Shown here piece after piece: positions 7,192 through 15,396 of a stretch of 50,858 nucleotides of DNA (position 1 is its first letter; each line of letters starts with the position of its first letter). Under the pieces are notes generated by a model that worked only from the letters and a program-made list of their open reading frames with translations, searched no databases and was not told the DNA's origin. The DNA lies in assembly GCF_027620315.1 (NCBI RefSeq), contig NZ_JAPNNL010000030.1, positions 1 to 50,858 on the forward strand, read 5' to 3'. Both the position numbers and the translations under genes were made by a program. Origin of the DNA: Nonomuraea corallina (lineage in GTDB: Bacteria; Actinomycetota; Actinomycetes; Streptosporangiales; Streptosporangiaceae).

Positions 7192-9536
7192 CCACCAGGC
7201 TGTTCGGGGAGCCGGTGCGGCGCCGCGAGGACCCCCGGCTGCTCACCGGGCAGGGCCGCTACCTCGACGACCTGGGCTCCGGCGCGGCGGCCGCCGCGTT
7301 CGTCCGCTCCCCGCACGCGCACGCCCGCGTCCGCGACATCGACGTCACCGCCGCGCTCGACGTCGACGGCCTGATCGCGATCTACACCTGGGAGGACCTG
7401 CCCGAGCGGGTCGGCCGGCCGCTGCCGCTGCTCATCCCGCATCCGGCGCTCACCCACGGCCGCACCGCCCACCCGCTGGCCAAGGAGGTGGTGCGGCACG
7501 TCGGCGAGCCGGTCGTCATGGTCGTGGCCGCCGACCGCTACCTCGCCGAGGACGCCTGCGCCCTGATCGAGGTCGACTACGAGCCGCTCAAGCCGGTCGT
7601 CGGCGTCGAGGACGCCGTGCAGGGCGGCCACCTCGTGCACGAGGACGTGCCCGGCAACATCGGCGCCCGCCTGGTGCAGGAGGTGCCCTCGGCGGCCGGG
7701 CTGGGCGCCGAGGAGCTGATCGACTCGGCCCCGCACACGCTGTCGTTCCGGCTCGACATCGAGCGCAGCGCCGCCACCCCGCTCGAAGGCCGCGGCGTGT
7801 ACGCCCGCTGGGACGGCTCCGACCTGCGCGTCTACTCCAGCACCCAGACCTCCACCAGCGTCCGGATGGCCGTCGCCGCCGCGCTCGGCCTGCCGCTGAC
7901 CAACGTCGAGGTGATCGCGCCCGACGTGGGCGGCGGCTTCGGGGTCAAGATCGTGCACCCGTGGCCGGAGGAGATCCTGGTGCCGTGGGCCGCCATGCTG
8001 CTCGGCCGCGAGATCAAGTGGACCGAGGACCGGCGCGAGCACTTCGTCTCCTCCGCGCACGAGCGCGGCCAGGTGCAGCACGTGCGGGTCGGGTTCGACG
8101 ACGAGGGCCGGGTGCTCGGCCTGGACGTGCGCATCCTGCACGACCACGGCGCCTACACCCCGTACGGGATCATCGTGCCGATCGTCACCTCGACCCAGCT
8201 GCTGGGGCCGTACAAGCTCGGCGCGTACCGGGTCGAGTTCTCCTCCGTCTACACCAACACGGTCCAGGTCACCCCGTACCGGGGCGCGGGCCGCCCGCAG
8301 GGCGTGTTCTGCATGGAGCGGACGATGGACAAGATCGCCCGCTACCTGGGCAAGGACCGCACCGACGTGCGCGCCGCCAACTTCATCCAGCCCGACGAGT
8401 TCCCGTACGACCAGCGCATGACCTTCCAGGACGGCCGGCCGCTCATCTACGACAGCGGGAACTACCCCGAGATGCTCCGCCTGCTCAAGGAACTGATCGG
8501 CTGGGACGACTTCGAGCCCGCCCCGAACCGGGGCATCGGCGTCGGCTGCTACGTCGAGGGCACCGGCGTCGGCCCGTACGAGGGCGGGCACGTGCAGGTC
8601 ACCTCCGACGGGCGGGTGCACGTCTCCACCGGCCTCACCTCGCAGGGCCAGGGCCACCAGACCGTGTTCGCCCAGATCGCCGCCACCGAGCTGGGCGTGC
8701 CGATCGAGCGGGTGTCCGTGGTCACCGGCGACACCCGCAGGTTCGGGTACGCGGTCGGCACGTTCGCCTCCCGGGCCGCGGTCATGAGCGGCAACGCGAT
8801 CGCGCTCGCCTGCCGCAAGGTGCGCGAGAAGGCGCTGCGCATCGCCGCCGACGCGCTGGAGGCCAACCCCGCCGACCTGGAGATCACCGACGGCGTGGTG
8901 CACGTGGTCGGCGACCCGACGGCGGCCGTCCCGCTCTCCACGGTGGCGGTGCTGTCCAACCCGCTGCGGTACGCCTTCGACGACGAGGCGGCCAAGGCCA
9001 CCCAGTTCGCCGGCGCCTCCTCGCCCGACCGGCCCCCGGTCGCCGAAGGCGACGAGCCGGGGCTGGAGGGCCGCGACTACTACTCGCCGATCCGCTCCAC
9101 CTTCGCCGCCGGCATGCACGCGGCCGTCGTGGAGACCGACCCGCTCACGGCCGAGATCAAGGTGGTCCGGTACGCGGTCGTGCACGACTGCGGGCGGCTG
9201 ATCAACCCGATGATCGTCGAGGGGCAGATCCACGGCGGAGTGGCGCAGGGCGTCGGCGGCGCCCTGTACGAGCGGATGGTGTACGACCCGCACGGGCAGC
9301 TCGTCAACGCCTCGTTCATGGACTTCCTCATGCCGTACGCGACCGAGATCCCGCACATCGAGACGGGCCACCTGGAGACCCCGTCGCCGCTGAACCCGCT
9401 GGGCATCAAGGGCGCGGGGGAGGCGGGCGTCATCCCGGTGTCGGCGGTGATCGCCTCGGCGATCGAGGACGCGGAGGGCATCGAGATCGACCGCATGCCG
9501 ATCTCCCCGTCGGAGCTGTTCGACCTGCGCGGCTGA
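7188..9536 (+). CDS. Molybdenum hydroxylase large (Mo-cofactor) subunit
   Basis: 782-residue catalytic subunit. An N-terminal hammerhead domain (about residues 20-130) is followed by the molybdopterin-binding domains with VGGGFGVK, TSQGQGHQTVFAQIAA and the catalytic glutamate region GIKGAGEAGVIP. The active-site loop reads PYRGAGRP, not the AYRCSFR of true CO dehydrogenase, so this is a form II/xanthine- or aldehyde-type hydroxylase and not a CO dehydrogenase. The ATG at 7188 overlaps the small-subunit stop. With a UraA-like permease and a barbiturase-family enzyme elsewhere in the window, hydroxylation of uracil/thymine to barbiturates is a reasonable guess; xanthine or other heterocycles are alternatives. 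Confidence 0.94.
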   Translation: MTTRLFGEPVRRREDPRLLTGQGRYLDDLGSGAAAAAFVRSPHAHARVRDIDVTAALDVDGLIAIYTWEDLPERVGRPLPLLIPHPALTHGRTAHPLAKEVVRHVGEPVVMVVAADRYLAEDACALIEVDYEPLKPVVGVEDAVQGGHLVHEDVPGNIGARLVQEVPSAAGLGAEELIDSAPHTLSFRLDIERSAATPLEGRGVYARWDGSDLRVYSSTQTSTSVRMAVAAALGLPLTNVEVIAPDVGGGFGVKIVHPWPEEILVPWAAMLLGREIKWTEDRREHFVSSAHERGQVQHVRVGFDDEGRVLGLDVRILHDHGAYTPYGIIVPIVTSTQLLGPYKLGAYRVEFSSVYTNTVQVTPYRGAGRPQGVFCMERTMDKIARYLGKDRTDVRAANFIQPDEFPYDQRMTFQDGRPLIYDSGNYPEMLRLLKELIGWDDFEPAPNRGIGVGCYVEGTGVGPYEGGHVQVTSDGRVHVSTGLTSQGQGHQTVFAQIAATELGVPIERVSVVTGDTRRFGYAVGTFASRAAVMSGNAIALACRKVREKALRIAADALEANPADLEITDGVVHVVGDPTAAVPLSTVAVLSNPLRYAFDDEAAKATQFAGASSPDRPPVAEGDEPGLEGRDYYSPIRSTFAAGMHAAVVETDPLTAEIKVVRYAVVHDCGRLINPMIVEGQIHGGVAQGVGGALYERMVYDPHGQLVNASFMDFLMPYATEIPHIETGHLETPSPLNPLGIKGAGEAGVIPVSAVIASAIEDAEGIEIDRMPISPSELFDLRG

Positions 9537-9561
9537 CCGGCCCGGCCCGGCCCGGCCCGGC
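9537..9561. repeat. Short CCGGC tandem repeat
   Basis: Five copies of a 5-bp unit (CCGGC) follow the Mo-subunit stop codon directly. They could form GC-rich hairpins, but there is no clear terminator with a U-tract. Confidence 0.6.
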
Positions 9562-9593
9562 GACCCCCGCGACCCCTGACGGGCCCGGCATGG

Positions 9594-9599
9594 CATGAT
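9594..9599 (+). promoter_or_regulatory. Putative -10 element for a leaderless LRR gene
   Basis: CATGAT (one mismatch to TATGAT) ends 7 nt before the ATG at 9607. This is the spacing expected when transcription starts at the start codon. Confidence 0.4.
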
Positions 9600-9606
9600 C
9601 GGCGCC

Positions 9607-10632
9607 ATGCCGACGGCCGAGCACGGCGACCTCCGCGACCCCCGCGACCCCCGCGATGCCCGCGACGCCGCGGTCCGGCTCGTGGACCTGGCCTGGAACG
9701 GGCTCACCGAGCTGCCCGCCTGGGCCGGGGAGCTGCCCGCGCTGGAGGAACTGCGCCTCGACGGCAACCGCCTGCGCGCCCTGCCGGACCTGTCGCGCCT
9801 GCCCGCCCTGCGCGCCCTGCACGCCGACGGCAACCTGCTCACCGAGGTCCCGCGCCTGCCGCCCGGCCTGGAGACCCTCTCCCTGTACGGCAACGCCGTC
9901 GAGCGGCTGCCCGAGCGCCTCGGCGACCGGCTGCGTCACCTGTCCGTGGGCCGCAACCGGCTCACCGAGCTGCCCGCGGCGCTGTGGCGGCTGACCCGGC
10001 TGGAGACGCTCAACGTCGCCGAGAACGCGCTCACCGAGCTGCCTCCCGCCGTCGCCGGTCTCACCTCGCTGCGCATGCTCGACGTCGGCCACAACCGGCT
10101 CACCTCCCTCCCGGCGCGGCTCGGCGACCTGCCGCTCACCGACTACCTGTACGCGAGCGACAACCTGCTCACCGAGGTGCCCGCCGCCCTCGGGCGCCTG
10201 GACCGCCTCGCCTACCTCGGCCTCACCGACAACCGGCTGCGTGCGCTCCCCGAGACGCTGGGCCGGATGGCGTCCCTGGTCGAGCTCAGGCTTTACGGCA
10301 ACCGGCTGGAATCGATCCCCCCGAGCATCGGCGGCCTGAGCCGCCTGCGCGAGCTGCACCTGAGGGGCAACCGGCTGACGGCCCTGCCCCCGTCCGTCGC
10401 CGGGCTGACCGAGCTGCGCGTCCTCGACCTGCGCGACAACCTGCTGACGGAACTGCCCGCCCTGCCGGGGCTGACCCGGCTCCGCCATCTCGACCTGCGC
10501 AACAACCGGCTGCGCCGGCTGCCCGCGCTGCCGCCCGCCCTGGACAAGCTCGACCTGCGCTGGAACAAGCTCGACGGCGACCCGCCCGCCCTGCGCGACC
10601 TGGCCGCACGCGGCTGCGTCATTCTCCGCTGA
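9607..10632 (+). CDS. Leucine-rich repeat protein
   Basis: 341-residue protein made almost wholly of about 13 LRR units of the bacterial LPxx type, for example LTELPAWAGELPALEELRLD, with recurring NRLxxLP and DNLLTELP. There is no signal peptide or membrane segment, so it is probably a cytoplasmic protein-interaction module. The start is placed at ATG 9607 (leaderless geometry, no ribosome site); ATG 9595 would add four residues. The N-terminus carries a short DLRDPRDPRDARDAA low-complexity run. Partners are unknown, and the neighbours give no clear hint. Confidence 0.9.
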   Translation: MPTAEHGDLRDPRDPRDARDAAVRLVDLAWNGLTELPAWAGELPALEELRLDGNRLRALPDLSRLPALRALHADGNLLTEVPRLPPGLETLSLYGNAVERLPERLGDRLRHLSVGRNRLTELPAALWRLTRLETLNVAENALTELPPAVAGLTSLRMLDVGHNRLTSLPARLGDLPLTDYLYASDNLLTEVPAALGRLDRLAYLGLTDNRLRALPETLGRMASLVELRLYGNRLESIPPSIGGLSRLRELHLRGNRLTALPPSVAGLTELRVLDLRDNLLTELPALPGLTRLRHLDLRNNRLRRLPALPPALDKLDLRWNKLDGDPPALRDLAARGCVILR

Positions 10633-10673
10633 GCCGGGTGAACCCGCGCCGCGACCGCTGCGTACCTTCGCAC

Positions 10674-11117
10674 ATGACGACTTATCCACGTCTGGCCGCC
10701 TACACGCTGCTGGCCGGGCTCCTCGTCGCGTGCACCCCCGGCGGAGGGGACGGCGGCTACGTCGCCGCGGGCCGGCAACAGGCACAGGCGCAGCCCCTCA
10801 CCGTGGAGCAGCTCGCCGACAAGGTCGGCTGCGCCCCCCGCATCCAGGTCGACGCCACCGACATCCGCACCGGCTACTGCAAGACGGACGACGGCGAGTT
10901 CTTCGTCAGCACCTTCGCCACGGAGGGCGGCAAGAACGACTGGATGGACCAGGCCCCCGAGTACAAGCCGCACCTCGTCGGGCCCAAGTGGACCGTGCTC
11001 GGCGACCTGGAGGTGCTGGAGGCCCTGCAGGTGCCGCTCGACGGCGACCTCCACCTGACCGACCACCGCGTCAGCGAGACCCCGGCCCCGGGCAACGAAG
11101 CCGGAGCCGGCTACTGA
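10674..11117 (+). CDS. Small secreted lipoprotein, function unknown
   Basis: 147-residue protein with a signal peptide ending in the lipobox LLVAC (Cys about residue 20), so it is predicted to be anchored on the outer face of the membrane. The mature part has two further cysteines (KVGCAPR and GYCKTDD) that could form a disulfide, and a compact domain ending at DHRVSETPAPG. I do not recognise a family. TACCTT at 10663-10668 lies 5 nt before the ATG and there is no ribosome site, suggesting a leaderless transcript. Its stop overlaps the 3' end of cydB on the other strand by 7 bp. Confidence 0.85.
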   Translation: MTTYPRLAAYTLLAGLLVACTPGGGDGGYVAAGRQQAQAQPLTVEQLADKVGCAPRIQVDATDIRTGYCKTDDGEFFVSTFATEGGKNDWMDQAPEYKPHLVGPKWTVLGDLEVLEALQVPLDGDLHLTDHRVSETPAPGNEAGAGY

Positions 11118-12007
11118 GCGGCCGCGACCGGGCGGACCCGCTTCCTGAAGACCCAGTACGTCCAGCCCTGGTAGCCGAGCACGAACGGGAGCGCGATCAG
11201 GCCGATCCAGCTGAGCATCGTCAGCGTGTACGGGCCGGAGGCCGCCTCGGCCAGCGTCAGCCCCGGCAGCGGGGCCGTCCGCAGCTCGGCGAAGATCGAC
11301 ACCGAGACCAGCACGATCGTGCCCGCCATGGCCACGAAGGCCCAGCCCTCGCGGCGGCGCCACACCAGGGCGGGCGCGGCGGCCAGCGCGGCGATCGCGG
11401 CGAGGGCCGGGATCGTGCCCATGCCCGCCAGCGCCACCACGCCGATCGGCAGCGTGACCGCGCTCAGCCCGAGGGCCGCCGACCTGGCCCGCCGCCGCAC
11501 CGGTCCGCCGGTCTTCAGCGCCAGGAACACCGCGCCGTGCAGCAGGAAGACCGACAGCGAGAACGCGCCGCCCAGCAGCGCCACCGCCGCGCTGCCGTAC
11601 AGCAGGTCGGCGAAGACGGTGCCCCACACGAACGCCGGCATCGCGCTGCCGACCACGATGCCCAAATCGCACCAGGTGGGGTTGTCGACCTTGCCGCGCC
11701 ACTCCAGGCCGACGCCGCGCACGATCAGGCCGACCAGCACCAGCAGCACCGGCAGGTAGAAGCCGCTGAACATGCCCGCGTACCAGGCGGGGAAGGCGGC
11801 GAACATGGCGCCCACCGCGGTGATCAGCCAGACCTCGTTGCCGTCCCACACCGGGCCGATGGTCTGCAGGCTCTGCCGCTGCTCCTCGCCGTTCCTGCTG
11901 ACGAACGGCGCCAGCAGCCCCACGCCGAAGTCGAACCCTTCCAAGACGAAGTAGCCCGTCCACAGGAAGGCGATGATGATGAACCACAGGTCGATCACGG
12001 TCTGCAC
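11111..12007 (-). CDS. cydB: Cytochrome bd oxidase subunit II
   Basis: 298-residue integral membrane subunit of cytochrome bd quinol oxidase. Signature segments are GYFVLEGFDFGVGLLAPFV near the N-terminus and VWDGNEVWLITAVGAMFAAF. It is shorter than the ~380 residues of E. coli CydB, but about eight hydrophobic helices are still visible and there is no break in the frame. It starts 1 bp after the cydA stop (operon). The ABC exporter genes cydDC often found next to cydAB in actinobacteria are not here. Cytochrome bd gives high-affinity, non-proton-pumping O2 reduction. Confidence 0.95.
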   Translation of the reverse strand: MQTVIDLWFIIIAFLWTGYFVLEGFDFGVGLLAPFVSRNGEEQRQSLQTIGPVWDGNEVWLITAVGAMFAAFPAWYAGMFSGFYLPVLLVLVGLIVRGVGLEWRGKVDNPTWCDLGIVVGSAMPAFVWGTVFADLLYGSAAVALLGGAFSLSVFLLHGAVFLALKTGGPVRRRARSAALGLSAVTLPIGVVALAGMGTIPALAAIAALAAAPALVWRRREGWAFVAMAGTIVLVSVSIFAELRTAPLPGLTLAEAASGPYTLTMLSWIGLIALPFVLGYQGWTYWVFRKRVRPVAAAQ

Positions 12008-12008
12008 C

Positions 12009-13352
12009 TCAATACATGAGCGACGGCTGGAGCTTCTCGGCCTCGGGAGCGTGCTGGATCTCCTCGGGTCCCTTGCGTACGTGCCGGGCCAGCAGCACGA
12101 TCTCGGCCACGGTGAGCGCGCCGTACAGCAGCGTGAAGACCGTCAGGGAGATCGCCACCTCGGCCAGGCTCACGCCGGGGGAGACCGAGGCCGCCGTGAG
12201 CAGTTCGCCCGCGACCGTCCACGGCTGGCGGCCGATCTCGCTCAGCAGCCAGCCCGCCGTCACCGCGAGCAGCGGCAGCGGCAACGCCAGCAGGAACAGC
12301 CGTGACAGCCAGGCCGGCATCGGCCGCCGCCGGCGGGTCAGCCAGAGTCCCAGCACCGACAGCCCGGCGGTCGCCATGCCGAATCCGATCATGAGCCGGA
12401 AGGACCAGAACACGACCGTCTGGTCCGGCCGGTAGTCGCCGGGGCCGAACTCCTGCTCGAAGCGGCGCTGCAGGTCCTCGGTGCCCTGGACGACGGCGTC
12501 GGGGTCGTTGGTGGACAGGAAGCTGAGCACCTTGGGGATCTCGATGCCGGGGGCGATCGTGAACGGGGCCCCGGCGGTGTCGCGCTCCAGGCCCTCGGCG
12601 GCGGCCAGCTTCATCGGCTGCTGCTCGTACATGAGCTTGGCGGACAAATCGCCGGTGCCCGCGACGACCGCGCCCGCGATCGCCGTCATGACCAGCGCGG
12701 CCCTGGCGGCGCCGCGCCACATCTCCGCCCGCGTCCTCAGCAGCCAGTAGCCGCACACCGCCAGGATGAACCCGCCCGCCACCACGAACGCGGCGGACAC
12801 CACGTGCGGCACCTGCGCGAGCGCGGTGGAGTTGGTCAGCACCGCCCACAGGTCGGTCATCCTGGCCTTGCCGTCGACCACCTCGTAGCCGACCGGGTGC
12901 TTCATCCAGGCGTTGGCGGCCAGGATGAAGTACGCCGACAGGTTGGAGGCCAGCGCCGCCAGCCAGATCGAGGCCAGGTGGAGGCGTTTCGGCAGCCGGT
13001 CCCAGCCGAAGATCCACAACCCGATGAACGTGGACTCCAGGAAGAACGCCAGCAACGCCTCCATGGCCAGCGGCGCACCGAACACGTCACCGACGAACGT
13101 CGAGTATTCAGACCAGTTCATGCCGAACTGGAACTCCTGCACGATGCCGGTGACCACGCCCATCGCGAAGTTGATCACAAAGAGCTTGCCGAAGAACTTC
13201 GTCAGCCGCAGGTAGTGCTCCTTCCCGGTGCGGTGCCACGCGGTCTGCAGTCCGGCCACGAAGATGCCCAGGCCGATCGTCAGGGGCACGAACAGGAAGT
13301 GGTACACGGTGGTCACCCCGAACTGCCACCGTGCGAGATCAAGTGCGTCCAT
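12009..13352 (-). CDS. cydA: Cytochrome bd oxidase subunit I
   Basis: 447-residue haem-bearing subunit. The N-terminal helix contains the haem-ligand region TTVYHFLFVPLTIGLG, followed by FAMGVVTGIVQEFQFGMNWS and LESTFIGLWIFGWDRL. The C-terminal half has the diagnostic EIGRQPWTVAGEL motif. The Q-loop is short, as in many Gram-positive enzymes. ATG at 13352. The upstream 25-70 bp contain an ordered array of CTAC and GTAG tetramers (13377-13422) that probably binds a regulator of cydAB. Confidence 0.96.
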   Translation of the reverse strand: MDALDLARWQFGVTTVYHFLFVPLTIGLGIFVAGLQTAWHRTGKEHYLRLTKFFGKLFVINFAMGVVTGIVQEFQFGMNWSEYSTFVGDVFGAPLAMEALLAFFLESTFIGLWIFGWDRLPKRLHLASIWLAALASNLSAYFILAANAWMKHPVGYEVVDGKARMTDLWAVLTNSTALAQVPHVVSAAFVVAGGFILAVCGYWLLRTRAEMWRGAARAALVMTAIAGAVVAGTGDLSAKLMYEQQPMKLAAAEGLERDTAGAPFTIAPGIEIPKVLSFLSTNDPDAVVQGTEDLQRRFEQEFGPGDYRPDQTVVFWSFRLMIGFGMATAGLSVLGLWLTRRRRPMPAWLSRLFLLALPLPLLAVTAGWLLSEIGRQPWTVAGELLTAASVSPGVSLAEVAISLTVFTLLYGALTVAEIVLLARHVRKGPEEIQHAPEAEKLQPSLMY

Positions 13353-13376
13353 GTCCCCTCATCGGGTCGACGAGCT

Positions 13377-13422
13377 CTACGGCGTGTAGTACATCTACCC
13401 AAAGTAGTACTACAGCGTGTAG
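13377..13422. promoter_or_regulatory. CTAC/GTAG palindromic operator array upstream of cydAB
   Basis: Alternating CTAC and GTAG tetramers start at 13377, 13386, 13395, 13404, 13410 and 13419; the first four are spaced exactly 9 bp apart. Two copies of the 13-bp dyad CTAC-RGCGT-GTAG lie at 13377-13389 and 13410-13422, 33 bp apart (about three helix turns). Between them GTAGTACTAC (13404-13413) is a perfect palindrome. The array overlaps the expected cydA promoter. It is not a Rex-type site. The TAC/GTA content recalls BlaI/CopY-type dyads, but the regulator is unknown. Confidence 0.7.
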
Positions 13423-13618
13423 AGCAACGTGGTGCGATCTTCGTCACACAGGCCCCCTCGGCCCTCCGCGAAGCCTCTGCAACGATGCCGCGCCGACCGG
13501 CCCCGCCGCGTCACCCGCCGGGCTGATTTCCGGGTAAGCCCCCAGGTGGACGGTGATCACAGGGCGGCGCGCGGACGTTGGGCAGGTGTTGCCGTTATCC
13601 CGGCGGGCCGCGCCTTTC

Positions 13619-13624
13619 TAGAGT
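13619..13624 (+). promoter_or_regulatory. -10 element for a leaderless coxG-like gene
   Basis: TAGAGT is followed by 6 nt and the GTG start at 13631, with no ribosome site. The same geometry recurs at several genes in this window. Confidence 0.5.
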
Positions 13625-13630
13625 GACGGT

Positions 13631-14278
13631 GTGAAAGTCGCAGGCAGCGCCGTGATCGGCGTCGAGAGAGACCGCGTGTGGGCCGCTCTGCAGGATCCGT
13701 CGGTCCTGGTGTGCACCATCCCCGGGTGCGAGCGCCTGGAGGAGTGCGGGCCCGACACGTACCGGATGACCGTCAACGCCGGGGTGGCCTCGCTGAAAGG
13801 GGTCTACCAGGGCGAGGTGGCGCTGGCCGAGCCGACGGCGCCCGAGCGCTTCGTGCTGCGGGCGCGCGGCCAGGGCGCCCCGGGGACCGTGGACGCGACC
13901 GTCCTGGTACGGCTGAGCGAGATCGACGGCGGGACCAGGGTCGACTACGACGCCGACGCCGTGATCGGCGGGATGATCGGCGGGGTGGGGCAGCGCATGC
14001 TGGGCTCGGTGGCCAGGAAGACGGCCGGCGAGTTCTTCGCCGCCGTCGAACGCCACCTCCGCACCGCCCCGGAAACCCGGGCGGAGGCCGTCGCGGCGAC
14101 CACGGCCGAGACCCCGCCGGATGCCGTCGCGGGGGTCGCTTACGAGCGTCCCCCTGACGCCGGCAGGCGCCGTACGGAGACGCCGCCGTGGGTGATGCTG
14201 GCCGCCTTCGGGATGGGCGCCGGGGTGGCCCTGGGCAGCGCCGCCATCGGCTGGCTCTTCGGCCGCGCCCGCCGGTAG
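13631..14278 (+). CDS. CoxG-like SRPBCC protein with C-terminal membrane anchor
   Basis: 215-residue protein. Residues 1-145 are a SRPBCC/START-like domain of the CoxG family: VWAALQDPSVLVCTIPGCER and a C-terminal GGVGQRMLGSVARKTAGEFF helix. A linker leads to a single C-terminal transmembrane helix (about residues 187-210) ending in RARR. CoxG proteins tether molybdenum hydroxylases to the membrane or assist their assembly. This gene lies 4 kb beyond the Mo hydroxylase with cydAB between them, so a link to that enzyme is plausible but unproven. Leaderless GTG start. Confidence 0.88.
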   Translation: MKVAGSAVIGVERDRVWAALQDPSVLVCTIPGCERLEECGPDTYRMTVNAGVASLKGVYQGEVALAEPTAPERFVLRARGQGAPGTVDATVLVRLSEIDGGTRVDYDADAVIGGMIGGVGQRMLGSVARKTAGEFFAAVERHLRTAPETRAEAVAATTAETPPDAVAGVAYERPPDAGRRRTETPPWVMLAAFGMGAGVALGSAAIGWLFGRARR

Positions 14279-14368
14279 CCCCCCAACCGTGCTCGGACGG
14301 CCCCGGCACGGTGGTGGAGGCGGTGACGGCCGCGCCCGGAGACTCTCGCGGAAAAGGATCTCCCGGCG

Positions 14369-14374
14369 TAGCGT
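14369..14374 (+). promoter_or_regulatory. -10 element, leaderless gene at 14381
   Basis: TAGCGT, then 6 nt, then the ATG at 14381. No ribosome site is present. Confidence 0.45.
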
Positions 14375-14380
14375 GGCGGT

Positions 14381-15277
14381 ATGCGGCAGGCTCATGCTGA
14401 AGACGCGCGTACCGAGGCCCGGCGGGTTGTCCGCAACCTGCTGGGCGAGGACCACCCCACCGCCGACGCGCTGATCGCCGACGCGCGGCCCGTCATCGGC
14501 GACGAGCGTTGTGACCGTTGCGTCGGGCTGGCGCTGGGCGCGTCGCTGACGCGTCGCTCGGCCGAGCTGGCCGCGCTCGCCGCCCTGCTGGTCGGCACCC
14601 GCGAGCTGGGCGAGCAGTGGTGGACGCGGCCCAGGGGCGGCAAGCTGCCCGCGCCCGACGAGGTGCTGCGCACGGCGGTGGCGATCGAGCCGTGGACGGA
14701 CCTGACCGCGCTGGAGATGCTGGCCGCGTGGATCTGCGACGACGCCGCCGACGAGCTGTGGGGCGAGCCGGTCGCCGCGGTGGACCTGAACTCGTGGCAG
14801 GCCGAGGACCGTTTCGACCTGCCGCCCGGGGTCCGGCCGGGGCAGCGGCTGGTGCTCCACTTCGACGCCGGCGGCCGCCTCGACGCGGTGGTGACGCGCA
14901 GGCCCGACGACACCCTCGGGTCCAACCTGGACATCCAGTCGCTGCGCTACTCGCGTCCCGCCGAGGCGCAGTGGAGCTGGGGGGTGGCCGCCGGTCTGGG
15001 GCCGCACCGGCTGCCGGGGGAGAAGCCCGACCCGTACGCGCGCCGGGTGGACCCCGCGGCGGCCCGGGTCCTGCGCGACTGGGCGCTGCGCCACGGCGCC
15101 GCCGCGGGGCAGCTGGGCGAGCGCTGGGACACCGTCGGCGACGTGGTGGCCGCGATCGAGCGGGTCGACTGGATGTGGCGCAGCGGCGAGTGGTTCGGCT
15201 GGTGGCGCGGCGCCTCCGCGCTGGTGGACGACTCGTCCTATCTCCCGTACCGGCTGGAGGAGCTGTCCTCGGGCTGA
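14381..15277 (+). CDS. Conserved hypothetical protein
   Basis: 298-residue soluble protein that I cannot assign to a family. It has no signal peptide or membrane helix. It begins with a charged helix and has a Cys pair (DERCDRCVG at about residue 43-46) that could bind metal or form a disulfide. The C-terminal half is Trp-rich (WSWGVAAG, VDWMWRSGEWFGWW). The stop codon and last seven codons lie inside a 45-bp direct repeat that continues downstream. Confidence 0.75.
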   Translation: MRQAHAEDARTEARRVVRNLLGEDHPTADALIADARPVIGDERCDRCVGLALGASLTRRSAELAALAALLVGTRELGEQWWTRPRGGKLPAPDEVLRTAVAIEPWTDLTALEMLAAWICDDAADELWGEPVAAVDLNSWQAEDRFDLPPGVRPGQRLVLHFDAGGRLDAVVTRRPDDTLGSNLDIQSLRYSRPAEAQWSWGVAAGLGPHRLPGEKPDPYARRVDPAAARVLRDWALRHGAAAGQLGERWDTVGDVVAAIERVDWMWRSGEWFGWWRGASALVDDSSYLPYRLEELSSG

Positions 15278-15352
15278 CGCGGCGTGACCCCGTACCGGCG
15301 GGGGGAGCTGTCCTCGGGCTGACGCGGCACGACCCGTACCGGCTGGGGGAGG
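15246..15352. repeat. 45-bp tandem repeat, about 2.4 copies
   Basis: A unit starting CGTACCGGCTGG and containing CTGTCCTCGGGCTGACGCGG begins at 15246, 15291 and (partial) 15335. The first copy contains the last codons and stop of the upstream gene (encoding LEELSSG-stop), so the repeats downstream are duplicated 3'-coding DNA. Confidence 0.85.
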
Positions 15353-15396
15353 CGGGACGCAGGAATGGCCGGAGCGGTCGCGCGGTTGTCCCGGAC

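Noticed and set aside
7188..9536. Carbon monoxide dehydrogenase (CoxL) as the identity of the Mo subunit
   Set aside because: The active-site loop is PYRGAGRP and not the AYRCSFR of true CO dehydrogenase, and the permease context points to a heterocycle.
7131..9893. 920-codon open frame antisense to the Mo-hydroxylase large subunit
   Set aside because: Composition (His, Asp, Gly, Arg and Val-rich, no motifs) is that of a shadow frame in GC-rich DNA, and the opposite strand encodes a complete enzyme with all family motifs.
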